From: Centropus unirufus
Lineage: Eukaryota > Chordata > Aves > Cuculiformes > Centropidae
Direction of reading: 5' to 3'
DNA: 64,000 nt
Assembly: GCA_013397695.1 (NCBI GenBank)
Contig: VYZI01000003.1
Span: 3,273,696-3,337,695 of the forward strand
Below, one piece after another: positions 23,305 to 34,000 of this stretch. Position numbers and translations under genes: made by a program. Position 1 is the stretch's first letter, and the number at the start of each line of letters is the position of its first letter. The notes under the pieces were generated by a model. That model was not told the origin of the DNA and searched no databases. It worked only from the letters and a program-made list of their open reading frames with translations.

Positions 23305-24309
23305 CACATGAAATTTGTGCTCAATAAATCCCCCCTCCTGGCTCAATAAATAGTGTAGAGATCTTGTTACATCTAAGAATATAACAGATAGAATGTATTC
23401 ACGAAAAATTAGATTTAAAATGTTGGGGTTTAGATTTAAACTTAGAGAGAGTTTAAACGAAAGGACGTAAGTCATATTTTAAACCACGAGGTAACAATTT
23501 CTCCCAGAACTTAACATTTGATAATACTTCAAGTTCACTTGATACATTTTAGGCATTGCTCTAAAAGCTCATTATCTTTGCTCAAATCTGGTTTAAGGCA
23601 CAGAACCCTAAAGATTGCCTAGTTTTAATTGTCTCTAAAAGTTGATATAATTTATTGTGAGACTGTGAAATGGCTATCTTACACATCAGAGTGCTGTATT
23701 AAAGATGATGCTATTGTCAAAGTCAACTGCTTGTGGCGGTGGCATTCCTGAGAAACAGCTGATCAAAAGGTAATGAGAACTGACAGGCAACATCACAAAT
23801 GCTCCACTGTAAACAGACTGTTGACTAGGAATTAAGTGAGCGATACTGATTGATTGTTTCTGCATTAGTGAAATCTAGCAGAAAGAACAAGGGTTTCTTG
23901 ACATTCACTTGCTCATTATGATGACTAAACCTTCACATTAAAGCATATTGGAAATAACTAGCTCCTCTGAAATACCTGGACGTGAATATATAAATTGCTT
24001 TCAAAATAAATCTGAATATCATGGCACCCTAAACCAGAAGCTTCTTATGAGTGATTCCTTTGTTGCACAGTTACCACATCTGTATCAGTTAGAGAACACC
24101 AAAAGAATAAAAAGGGAAATAAAAAGACCGGATGAGACAATATCTCAGTTCAGTGCAGTTTTTTCCACCCTTTTAGTACGTTGGGTTCACTAATGGTTAC
24201 AGACCCAGTTTACAGTTGCTGTGCTGTATCCTGTGATTAGTGAGAAAAAGACAGAGATCTAAACTCTTCATGTCTGTAGCTGTAGGGATCAATAGAATCA
24301 CTTGATGTG
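23305..24309. other. Unique sequence, no gene seen
   Basis: No repeat or exon is recognised. The 81-codon frame at 23,948-24,193 plus has no recognisable domain. Confidence 0.55.
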
Positions 24310-25377
24310 TACGCGCTTGGATAGACCTGTGACCATTACTTTTTGTCCTATTCCTTGTGGACACAGCAGTCTATTTTCTTCATAGTGACAACCCTTAACA
24401 TACTTCATGATCACTATAATTTCATTCTCTCAGTTTTCTCCAATTGTTTTAAACAATCCCAATTCTTTCAACTTTTTCTTATTTCTTTGAACAGTCCTGT
24501 TACAGTCCACTAGACTATTTCCAAGTCATTTAATGTACTCAAAGGCCTGGTTAATTGTCCTGTCTTTTCCAAACTAGTTAACATTTTGCTTTCATTAAAA
24601 AGCTGAGTAGTAGGAAGCCCAGAACAGATTTGTTGACTGATTTGCTTGATACGGCTTGCAGATTGAGGACTATCTATTCAACACTATTTAGCCATCTACA
24701 CATCTTTGTATTATGGTTTCATCTAAGCAATGTTTGCCTGACTTGTCTATGAAAATGTTAGAGGCATTCTGATCTCTGATTTTACATTAAGATGTGACAC
24801 TTGCTATTCTTCTTTCAACTAAAAGAACCTTTGTTCTGTCCTAAAAAGACATAAGGCAGTTTTGACTTGTTTAACTCTTGAAAGATGAATATTTAAAATA
24901 GATGGTTTACTTTTTTTTGTTTCGTTCCAGATTTTCTGGGTGATTTTTTTTTTTGTGTGTGCAGAGGCTAGGCTATATTACATCATATTTTCATCTATTC
25001 ATCATATTTTCATCCATTCATCATATTTTTCTCCCCCTCCCCTTCATTCTTTCTTTAAAGACAGCAGATACAATTGCTGCTTTCTAATTTTCTAAAATTC
25101 CTCCTTTCCTTTATGAATTCTGATTTTTTTAAAAAATAAATGTCATGAAATAGTCAAGAAAGCACAGTTGCCTACATAGCCTATATGAATATCTATAGAT
25201 CCACTTAATCTGAGAGCTTTTATTCTGTCTAAGCATTCTTGTCTTCACTTTAGCTTCCACATTTCTATATGCCATCAGTTATACTGAACATCTGATCATA
25301 GCTACTTATATTAGTAACTGACCGAGAAAAGCTTCAGTAACTTTTCATTCTTGTCATTGTTTATCATCAGCCATCCC
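24310..25377 (-). mobile_element. Very old CR1-like LINE copy
   Basis: Scattered but collinear segments resemble the deeply diverged CR1 type shared among reptiles and birds, in antisense. These are a CAATCCCAATTCTTTCAAC stretch (about 24,455), a TCATCTAAGCAATGTTTGCC segment and a TTGTCTATGAAAATGTTAGA segment (about 24,719-24,763), a CAACTAAAAGAACCTTTGTT segment (about 24,816) and a TATACTGAACATCTGATCAT segment (about 25,280). The order matches ORF2 from thumb to upstream palm and linker. Divergence is very high and there are many indels, so the boundaries are approximate. The family call rests on remembered similarity and needs a repeat-library search. Confidence 0.6.
24981..25030. repeat. 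19-bp tandem repeat, about 2.6 copies
   Basis: CATCATATTTTCATCTATT (24,981-24,999) is followed by CATCATATTTTCATCCATT (25,000-25,018) and a partial third copy starting CATCATATTTTT. The first two differ at one base, so the array is fairly young. It sits inside the old CR1-like copy. Confidence 0.92.
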
Positions 25378-25840
25378 TTTTTGCAGATAACACCAAGCTG
25401 GGAAGAGGCGTCAATCTGCTTGAGGGTGAGGAGGCTGTACAAAGGGATCTAAACAAGCTGGATCAATGGGCTGAGACCAACAAGATGAGGTTTAACGAGG
25501 TCAAGTGTGGAGTCCTGAGCTTAGGGACACAATAGCCCTGTGAAGAGCTACAGGCTTGGGGAGGAGTGGCTGGGAAGCTGCCTGGCAGGAAGGACCTGGG
25601 TGTGTTGGTTGACAGGTGGCTGAAAATGAGTCAGCAATATGCCCAGGTGGCCAAGAAAGCCAATGGCATCTTGGTCTGTATCAGAAACTGTGGCTGTTAG
25701 GACCAGGGAAGTGATTGTGACCCCGTCGTCTTAGATATTGGTGGGGCTGCACCTTGAATGCTGTGGTCAGTTTTGGACCTCTCATTACAAGAAAGACATT
25801 GAGGTTGTGGAGCATGTCCAGAGAAGAGCAATGAAGCTGC
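25378..25840 (+). mobile_element. CR1 LINE internal fragment (reverse transcriptase C-terminal part)
   Basis: This is the only CR1 copy here with its sense strand on plus. The frame from 25,380 reads F-A-D-N, the catalytic FADD box with the last aspartate changed to asparagine. TKLG, EEAVQRDLNKLDQWAE and then KMRFNEVKCGVLSLG follow before a stop near 25,533. Sequence downstream (LHLECCGQF-type region and GAGCATGTCCAGAGAAGAGC at about 25,810) continues the CR1 coding order. It is truncated at both ends: the CR1 3' terminus is missing. It abuts the older minus-strand CR1-like copy at 25,378. The minus frame 25,681-25,878 is its antisense shadow. Confidence 0.93.
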
Positions 25841-28019
25841 TTCAGAATTTCAGCATGTAATATGTGAAAATCTACCATTTAATCTCTGCATACATACTTT
25901 TCTTGTGCAGGTACTGATCATGATAGTGATTATTGAGATAAGAACTTAAGTAGGTTAGATCTAAGATAAAAGAGCCTGTATAATTTACCTCAAAACAGGG
26001 CATATTGAAACACCCAAATTCTTTGAATTTTAAAAGTTGTGGGTTTTTTGCACTTTAAAATTAATTTCTTTAAATCAAGATAACTCAGAGTATCTGGCAA
26101 AGTAGCAGTCAGAGGTGAGCACGAAAATGTGTCCTATCTTCAGCAGTCTTTCAGGGCAGACCCTTACCTTGAATTTACATTCAAGCCAGCAACTCTCAGT
26201 GAGTTTCTGGGTTGCAACAAATGTTATGCTGTATCTGAAAATAGGTATTTCCTTCTGCTTCTTTCTTATGATGGATGCCTGTTTTCTTCCTGGTCTTCTT
26301 AGTCCCCTCAGTCTCTGTGCAAGTAATCCTCCTTTGAGCCGTAACTATCTTCGTCCTCTCTGCTTGTACACTGCCTGCCTTTTACCCTTTGACTGTAGTA
26401 AGCGCAACACATCACATCACATTACCTGCCAAGAAACAGAAGAAATATGTCATACTTTATTGTCACTTCCACAACTGTACTTACCATTGAGAAAGATCCA
26501 GTTAGTTCTCAAAATAGCTGGAATTTGCCACCCATTGCCTCTGTAATCAAATCCTAACAACTGTTGTAAGTGGCAGCATACTTCATTGACCTGGACTATG
26601 TAATCAATCAAAAAGATTCCTTTCCCTCTTTTAAGGATTCTGCCTGGTGTGTCCACTCTGTAACAATTAATAGAATCCATACTCACATTTGGTACCAAAA
26701 GCTCAACACTCTAATTTCCTAAAAAAAAAAGTAGTATGGTAGCTGCATAATAAAGCCATGAAAGGTTTAACTCAGCAGTGCGTGCACATATAAGAAAAAA
26801 AGCAACAAAACATAACGTTAGACTTGTCAAAGCAATCTTAACAGCAAAAAGAATTGGTTGACTTAGCTACTGACTGGAAAGGCAGAACAAAGTGGGGTGA
26901 GAATGACTGAACCTAAAATACGCATGTCAAGAGAACCCCTTACTGTCTTATGGGGGAAAAAATATGTCATCAACCTATGAGGGTAAATCACTGATCAATA
27001 AAAACCCATTGACCACCAGCAAATAACCTCTCTATCTCACGGCAATAATGATTGTTTTTTACTCATGGAAAGACTGGTAGCACAAGGTAAATCGAATTTT
27101 AAAAAGTGTACATAGCTGCACAAAAATATCAAATCAGTGGCTGAAGTTAAGTTTAGGAAGAAATAAAAAAATAGTTGTGTTAAAAGTAATTGCTTCTTTG
27201 ATATGACACCGTATGGTTTAAGATTCTAATACTTCTAATAGAATTCTTGTTTATTCTCTTTTGCAAACAAATAATCCTTCTAGTAGTACTCATCTGGCTC
27301 CCAAATGTAAATCAGTCTTTATTAAGGCATTGTATGTCAAATAAGCATTTTCTCCTTTTAGAGGTATGCTTCTAACTCCACTTCAGCAGCTTGTTCCAGA
27401 TTGTAAAATGAACAGCCTTTCACTGCATTTCATTCTAGCCTTCAATACTATCAGGGCTTTAAGCAGTGGCAGCCCCTTTTTGCACACACCAGTTTAGAAA
27501 TAAAGGCACCAAATGTCTTAACTATTTATGGAATCTGTAGCCATCTTAATAACACTTTCAGATTTATTTTCCTGCTCTAATGAAATTATAGATGTATATA
27601 AAAGATGTATTTAAAAGAGAGGCCTGTCTCCGAGGTATTTGGCTATGAGATTCTTAATTTCTCTCACTTTAGCCATCTTGGACTAATGGAGTTGGAACAA
27701 GTGTCCCTTATGCAGCTAATAGGTAACATCGCCTCAGTTCAGTATTCCCATGGAGAGACCCAGCAGGATGTATTAGTATCAGAGAGGTCATGGAATCACT
27801 TTTTCTTGTTGCTAAATTCAATTTATACCAAAACACAAATTCAATTTTTAAACTCATATTCATCCTCAAATAATAATTTGACCATAGTAGGGTATACCTA
27901 CCTAGAACACTGTTGTCTTTCACTGCAGTATATAGCTTAGCAGCTTTGAAAACAGAATAAAACTCCTGAGATTTCATGGCAAGATTTCCTTCTGCTTTTT
28001 TGTATACTCTGAAAATATA
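25841..28019. other. Unique sequence with one 143-codon open frame of unknown nature
   Basis: The plus-strand frame 26,115-26,546 is the longest open frame here that is not CR1. It is rich in Leu, Ser, Cys and Pro, has no recognisable domain, and lies in sequence with no visible splice or promoter context. I regard it as chance. The rest is AT-rich with nothing recognised. Confidence 0.5.
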
Positions 28020-28340
28020 TAATCATAGAAAGGTCAGGGTTGGAAGGGACCTTAAAGCTTATCTAACTCCAATTCCCCTGCCATGGACTGGGACTCCTTC
28101 TACTAGGTCAGATTGCTCACAGCCTGAACCAGATTGGCCTTGAAACTCTGAGGATGGAGCATCCGCTGCTTCCCTGGGCAACTTTTGCCAGTGCCTCACC
28201 ATTCTCACAGTAAAACATTTCCTCCTAATATCTAATCATTAAGCTTAAAACTGTTACCCTTTGACCTATTACTGCACTTCCTGATAGAGACTCTCCCCAG
28301 CTTTCCTCTATGCCCCCTTTAAGTACTGGAAGGCTCCAAC
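28020..28340 (-). mobile_element. CR1 LINE 3' end copy
   Basis: It begins with AATCATAGAAAGGTCAGGGT and TGGAAGGGACCTTAAAGC. Next come CCCCTGCCATGGACTGGGAC, CTTCCCTGGGCAACTTTTGC, CCAGTGCCTCACCATTCTCA and CCCCCTTTAAGTACTGGAAG. This is the antisense 3' untranslated region and the end of ORF2 of an avian CR1. The 5' truncation is near 28,340. Confidence 0.95.
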
Positions 28341-29815
28341 AGACCTATGTCTTTCTTGTGTTAAGGTTATTGTTAAAGTTGTGTTTTAGTATGAACCCAC
28401 AGCCTCCTCGTCTCCCTACTTCATTACTAATTATTGAACAGGTGGTATATCCAAATAATGTATTTTTCTGTGAACACGGTAAAATGAAAGTGTAGCTATA
28501 CAGATCATGGATTGGTTTGACTCTGAATAAGGAGATTAAGGAATACAGGCCTTTAAAAAATAAATTTAAATACCAACTTTAAAAAATATAAGTATTTCCC
28601 ATATTTTTTTAATTTCAGCTTAGCTAAAACAGTTATGGGATTTTCTTGCACTCTATCAGTCAATATAATTCCACATGTAAAGCATTAACTTAAAAATCCA
28701 TTTACTGTTTCCTCCACCGTTTTCTAATGAGCATCAGTAACTGACACAGTAACTGCCTTTGATCATGCTTTGTCATTTACACCTGTTGCTGTGTAAAGAA
28801 CACAACACTCCCTGATAAAGCAGAAATAAGTTGGAGATGACTGCATTTTTGGGGATTATGCATGTCATTAGGCATCATATGAATTCGTAGTCACTCAGAC
28901 CCAACTGCTTGGCTTCAGTGGGAATTTTATCTGGAAAGAATGCAGTGCCATATCCCATGTGTGTCACTGTTATAGGTTTCCCCAGAGTTTTGGTAAACAA
29001 ATCGTAAATTTAGTTTGCAGGAGAGAGATAAAAAACATAGTCTCACTTTTGCTGGGGAGAATGAGCCTTTCCAACTTTATTGGAGACAAGAACTTGTTGC
29101 CCAAAATGCATCAAATATTTAATGAATTCCAGAGAAATGCTATCACCCATTCTGTTTTGGTAGCTCTGAAATTATAATAATTCATTATGACTAAAATTGT
29201 TAAATTGCTTTCCTTTTCATTTTTGGACAGAAATCCATTCTAGAACATATTGATGATCACACATGTAAGGTAAGACAGCTACTGAAAATTACAGGTTTTG
29301 TTTTTATTTTTGTGACTACAGATTTTAGTCTATAGCAGACTACATAATTACTTAAACCTTTCTCCTTTAATTTATTGCAAAGCTGTTTACTATGGAAAAG
29401 TGAGCAATCCTTGCCATTAAAATTTGTGCTTCAGCAGATTGGATTTCCAATTTATCCACGGCCACTGTACATTTTGCTGAGCTAACTTCTACAACAAGGA
29501 AAATATTTGATGCTCAAACAGACTGTCACATGTTTCCATGGAAACCATAACCCTTAAGTTCAAACAATTTGAGGGAAAGCTAAGCATCGTATTCCAGTTG
29601 AAGAAATGAATGGTCAGAATACCTTCTTTTGTTCAAATACATATGTAAATGTACTACCCTCTCCCTCTCTAAAAATGGATGCAAGCGTGATTATAATTCT
29701 GTCTCAGCTGAAATTAGTAAAAGATACAGCCTACAATACTATAACTCAGAGTTGGATTTCATATCCTTAGTATGCAAGCTAAGTAATTTACTGGAGTTAT
29801 GGGTACACCAAACAT

Positions 29816-29840
29816 ATATATGATATTATATATATATATT
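29816..29840. repeat. AT-dinucleotide-rich patch
   Basis: Runs of alternating A and T (ATATATATGA, then TATATATATATATT) form a short imperfect microsatellite. Confidence 0.7.
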
Positions 29841-30953
29841 AACATCTATTTTTCTCTGTGAACTAAAATAGCAAAAGCTTGGTGAATTTAGAGAGAAGAG
29901 CACGTAACATAAACACTGTTTGAAATCCATATTCTCTTTTTTTAAACAACTCTGTTGTGCAGATTATTGTTGCATGCACAATTTCACACAGATTCAAACA
30001 AGAAAATAGTTTTTGATCCAGAGTGGTCCAGTGACAGTAGGATTGTTTAAGATTTTCTATACATATTTCCACATGGTCTTCTCCTTCTAGAAAAAATAGG
30101 TCCTTTTTCTTGGATAGCTAGACTTCTGTTGGGTTTAGTCAGAGGGTATGAAAAACTATTTGAACTAAAAAAATCATTACTGTCACATCACTTCAGTTAA
30201 ATGTAAGAAGACAAAGCTGTAAAAATAAGTATTAACATCAGTCAGAAGGATGATCTTCCATTGGCTGCCAATAGTTTTTTTTTTTTTTCTGCTTCTGCTC
30301 TTTTTTACTTGGCTGTTTGAGACAAAGTAGGCGTTAGGATATTCTTCCAACAAGTTTATGTGTATCTCTAATTTATCACTCTATGACAGAATATGGGGCT
30401 ATCTGAAAAACAGACTCTGTTGGAAAAATGGCTTAGGAATACTTTTGAAATCACAGAAAAATTCTTTTAGGGTAGAAATAACCAAGAACTATTTCAGCAC
30501 TCAATGCCAAAAACTCAAAATAAACTGCCTAAACTACACAAAATTCAAATTAAAATGATGAGATTTCTTATCTTATATACCAAGCGAATTTTCTTTTTTC
30601 TACGTTGAGGTATCAATTATTGAATATTAAGTAACATATGGGGCAACTAAAGATTTTCTTCTAGTTTGTACTTCAATGGCTTTATTTGCTCTTTTTGGGA
30701 TAAATAACATCTGTCTTGCTTCCTACTCCTTGTAAGATGTACTGATACGTTTATTGCTTTAATTGTTCAGTATGGTATTATAAATCTTTTCTATATTAAT
30801 AATGTTATGCAGTAATATGCTTCTGTGGCTAATGATGCAAGTATTCTTTAATGAAGATGTTCTAAGAAACCACTTTATTTAGATGTCTGAGGGACAGTGT
30901 CTCCCATCCCCTATCTCCACTGACATGCAATTGGCAATGACATAAAAAAACCC

Positions 30954-30991
30954 TACAACAAAACAAAAACAAACAAACAATCAAACAAAAA
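30954..30991. repeat. Imperfect (CAAA)n microsatellite
   Basis: Several CAAA or CAAAA units follow one another, interrupted by one TCAAA. This is simple-sequence DNA. Confidence 0.8.
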
Positions 30992-31021
30992 GATATCGAG
31001 TAAGATCTTTGTAGATGAGGT

Positions 31022-31057
31022 GATTTCTTGGACAGGGAAGATTTCTAGGACAGGGAA
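31022..31057. repeat. 18-bp tandem duplication
   Basis: GATTTCTTGGACAGGGAA (31,022-31,039) is followed directly by GATTTCTAGGACAGGGAA (31,040-31,057), with one mismatch. It looks recent and small. Confidence 0.93.
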
Positions 31058-34000
31058 ATAAAGCATGAGACCTAAAAGGAGAGCTAGATGCCTTGGGGCA
31101 ATTAGTGAAGTTAACCTGAGTGCTATTCATCTTATAGCAGATGCAAGAATCCTAATACAAAGATAAGTTCTCTGTATTCAATGTGTTTAATGCTCTTTTC
31201 AAAATGCTGCCAGTAAATAGCATAAAAATCAAATAACCAGTACAGAGCCTTCCACAGCCAACAGCTGTTCTTTGAATAGAAACATATTAAAAGAAACATA
31301 TGCCAAATAGAAGAATATAATTAAGAAAGATTTAAATGACAGGACAATTAACAAAGACTGTTTTGTCCATGTAACAAGTTGGTTCTTTGTTCAGACAGGG
31401 ACCTAAACACTACTCTGTTTCTTTAGATCTATAAGAATGGAATAAGAGCTAAGTACTCAAACAACGCGTCACATTACCTGAATGAGGGCAAACAGTTGAA
31501 GAGAAACCAAATCCATGTACTAGATCTTACAATTATATTGTGCAAAATGATTATATCAGATAGGAAAATACAGAACAGTGTAAAACTGGACAATACTACA
31601 GACAGGTTTTCTATGAGAAGCCAATATATCTATTTCATCTGGAATACTGCATGAGAAAAATTACAGATGATCAATCTGAAAACTTTCTATTAAAAAAGAC
31701 ATGCTCATTTCATTTGAAGACAATATCCTAAGGTGGAAAAGGAAGAATTCACAGGAAAATAAGCTTTTAAAATGAAAAGTGGAGCTCCATGCAAAGTATC
31801 AGAAAGTGGTCCTGAACCTTCATTTTGCCTTTCCAAGAACTGCCAATTGTGCTGATGCTATATCAAGAGGTATATCTAGCTCTTTCTCTTGAGAATTACT
31901 TAAAAGCTACCAATAATTTTCATGCAAAGAAAAACAGCTGCAAGGTTTAAAAAACAATTAGAAAAAGTTTTTTGCTGTGTCTTCATTTTATACATCTTCA
32001 TTCAATTTTCTAAGAAAATGGAAATTTAAAGACGTTTTTTACTTTGGTTTTTAACTTATTGGCATCAGTGAGCAGTTAGTGTAACTAGAGAAGCACATAG
32101 AATATTTGAGTTGTTCTTACAAATCATTAAAAAAAATTGTTCCATTTCTAAATTTTGTATCATCATTTTAATGAAAAATCCAAACAACTGGACCACTGCT
32201 TAGATTTTAAACAGCAAGCTGAGTTTCAAATTGTCAATTTTCTGTTTGAGCCACTATGCAAAGATGAGATGGGGGCATGCTCTCCCAAATTTCCTTTGTT
32301 TTGGTGGTGCTAACAGTTTAATTTAGCTGCCTCTCAACTGCAGTCTCTTTCCCCAGCACAAGATATGGGGAACATATCTAATTAAATCTCAAATTTGTGG
32401 TAATTATTAAAACATATTTCATTCTCCTCTGCTCTGGTGTTTTCATAATATCCTGAACCTGCATTCTCATGCCTTTCTTGAATGAAACATTACAGATATA
32501 ACTATTATAGTTTTGATGGGTCTGACTGTATTGAGAATATATTTTAAGTAGAAAAATATGGGGTAATTTTCCTTTCTTAATTAGAAGTGGGGGAAGGAGA
32601 ACAAAACAAATGAAAGACTCAAGAGAGCTATCACTGTTTCACCCTATTTGGACACATGGAAATTTTAAAGCAAATATTTTAAAAAGAACATATAAAAACG
32701 CTATACAGAAGTTTTAACAGAATGACTATTTTTGTTTAACAACTAGAGTCTTTAAAGATCATATATAATAAAGTATTTGTAATCATCCATAGTTCTCATT
32801 TATCCCATTCAATCCAGTTGCTAAACAAAATCCAGGGTATTTGTAGATTATGACACACTGTAAAAGAAATTTCTTAATGGGACCATAGCTTTAAAAGCAA
32901 TTTTGTGCAACTATTTTTCGTAAGGAGAAGAGGATTAAAATAACTTTCCTACTTACAGCTTTGTCTTTTAAAGACAAAATCTACACTTTAAAACTGATTT
33001 TCTCTACTTCTGAAAGTTTCACACATGTAGATCATTCTCCCTAGCACTCTTCAGCAGTACGCAATGAATGCTCCCCTGCCCACGGTATTTACAGGATTTA
33101 GCAGCTATTATTCTTCCTTCTTGAGCATTTTATAGTGCTATTAAATGCAAAAGAAAGAGATGGTACCATGGGACTTAGTGCTTCAGTTGCTCCTTTATGA
33201 GCTCCGATGAGGGGGGGAAAAGGTTCATGGTGTGGGACCTCAGATGTTTTGAAGGATCTGCTTCCTACACCAGCCTTTTGTTTTGGCTTTGGCCTTTGGC
33301 TGCTTAATAAATCTTGTCCATCCTCCAAAGAGGAGTTTTTGCCCTTCTGTCAGTGTCTGAAACCCAGCAGTAGATTTGTGTCTGTTCAATGATTAATGGA
33401 GGTCAAAGTCTCTTTGTTTCAATAAGGTGTAACTATATAAAAATTTGCATAAGTGGAAACTGATCTGACATTCTGATGTTTACTTAGTTCATGTAGTCCA
33501 GAGAGGACTCTTTCAATTATTTTTATGGAGCACTCAATTTTTGCAGCTGACACAATGGGAACATGTTCTGATTTTGTATGAACATATCGGGGAGATTTGT
33601 ACTGCTACTCATTTGGTGAGGAACTTGCTAGGTATTTCTAGCCCAATGCATTTCCATCTCTTCAGAGATAATAATAAAAAAATAATACATGCCATCCTGT
33701 CAAACAACCCTTCCTGTCAAACATCTTAAAACATCTTTGAGACCAGGCAGCCGCAGAACTGCAGTAGAAAATCATTTCAATTATGCTAAAACAGTTCAAC
33801 TCAGCAGTTAATAATGCAATACCTGAAGATTTCTGCCTGTTTGAATACATGGAAAATATCTGTTCACGATTGCTGATTTGATTTAATGATTCAGCTGGAT
33901 CACGATTTGCTACTGGACAACACCAAAACTATGCTGGCTGCCCAATCACTTTCCAGAGTACAGCAGTTAGTAAAACAAACAACCCGACTCATGCCTTGTT

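Noticed and set aside
22933..23475. 180-codon minus-strand open frame
   Set aside because: Only its middle is CR1 ORF2 C-terminus; both ends run into the CR1 3' untranslated region and flanking unique DNA. It is a chance concatenation.
26115..26546. 143-codon plus-strand open frame
   Set aside because: No domain, no recognisable homology, Leu/Ser/Cys-rich chance-like composition, and no exon or promoter context.
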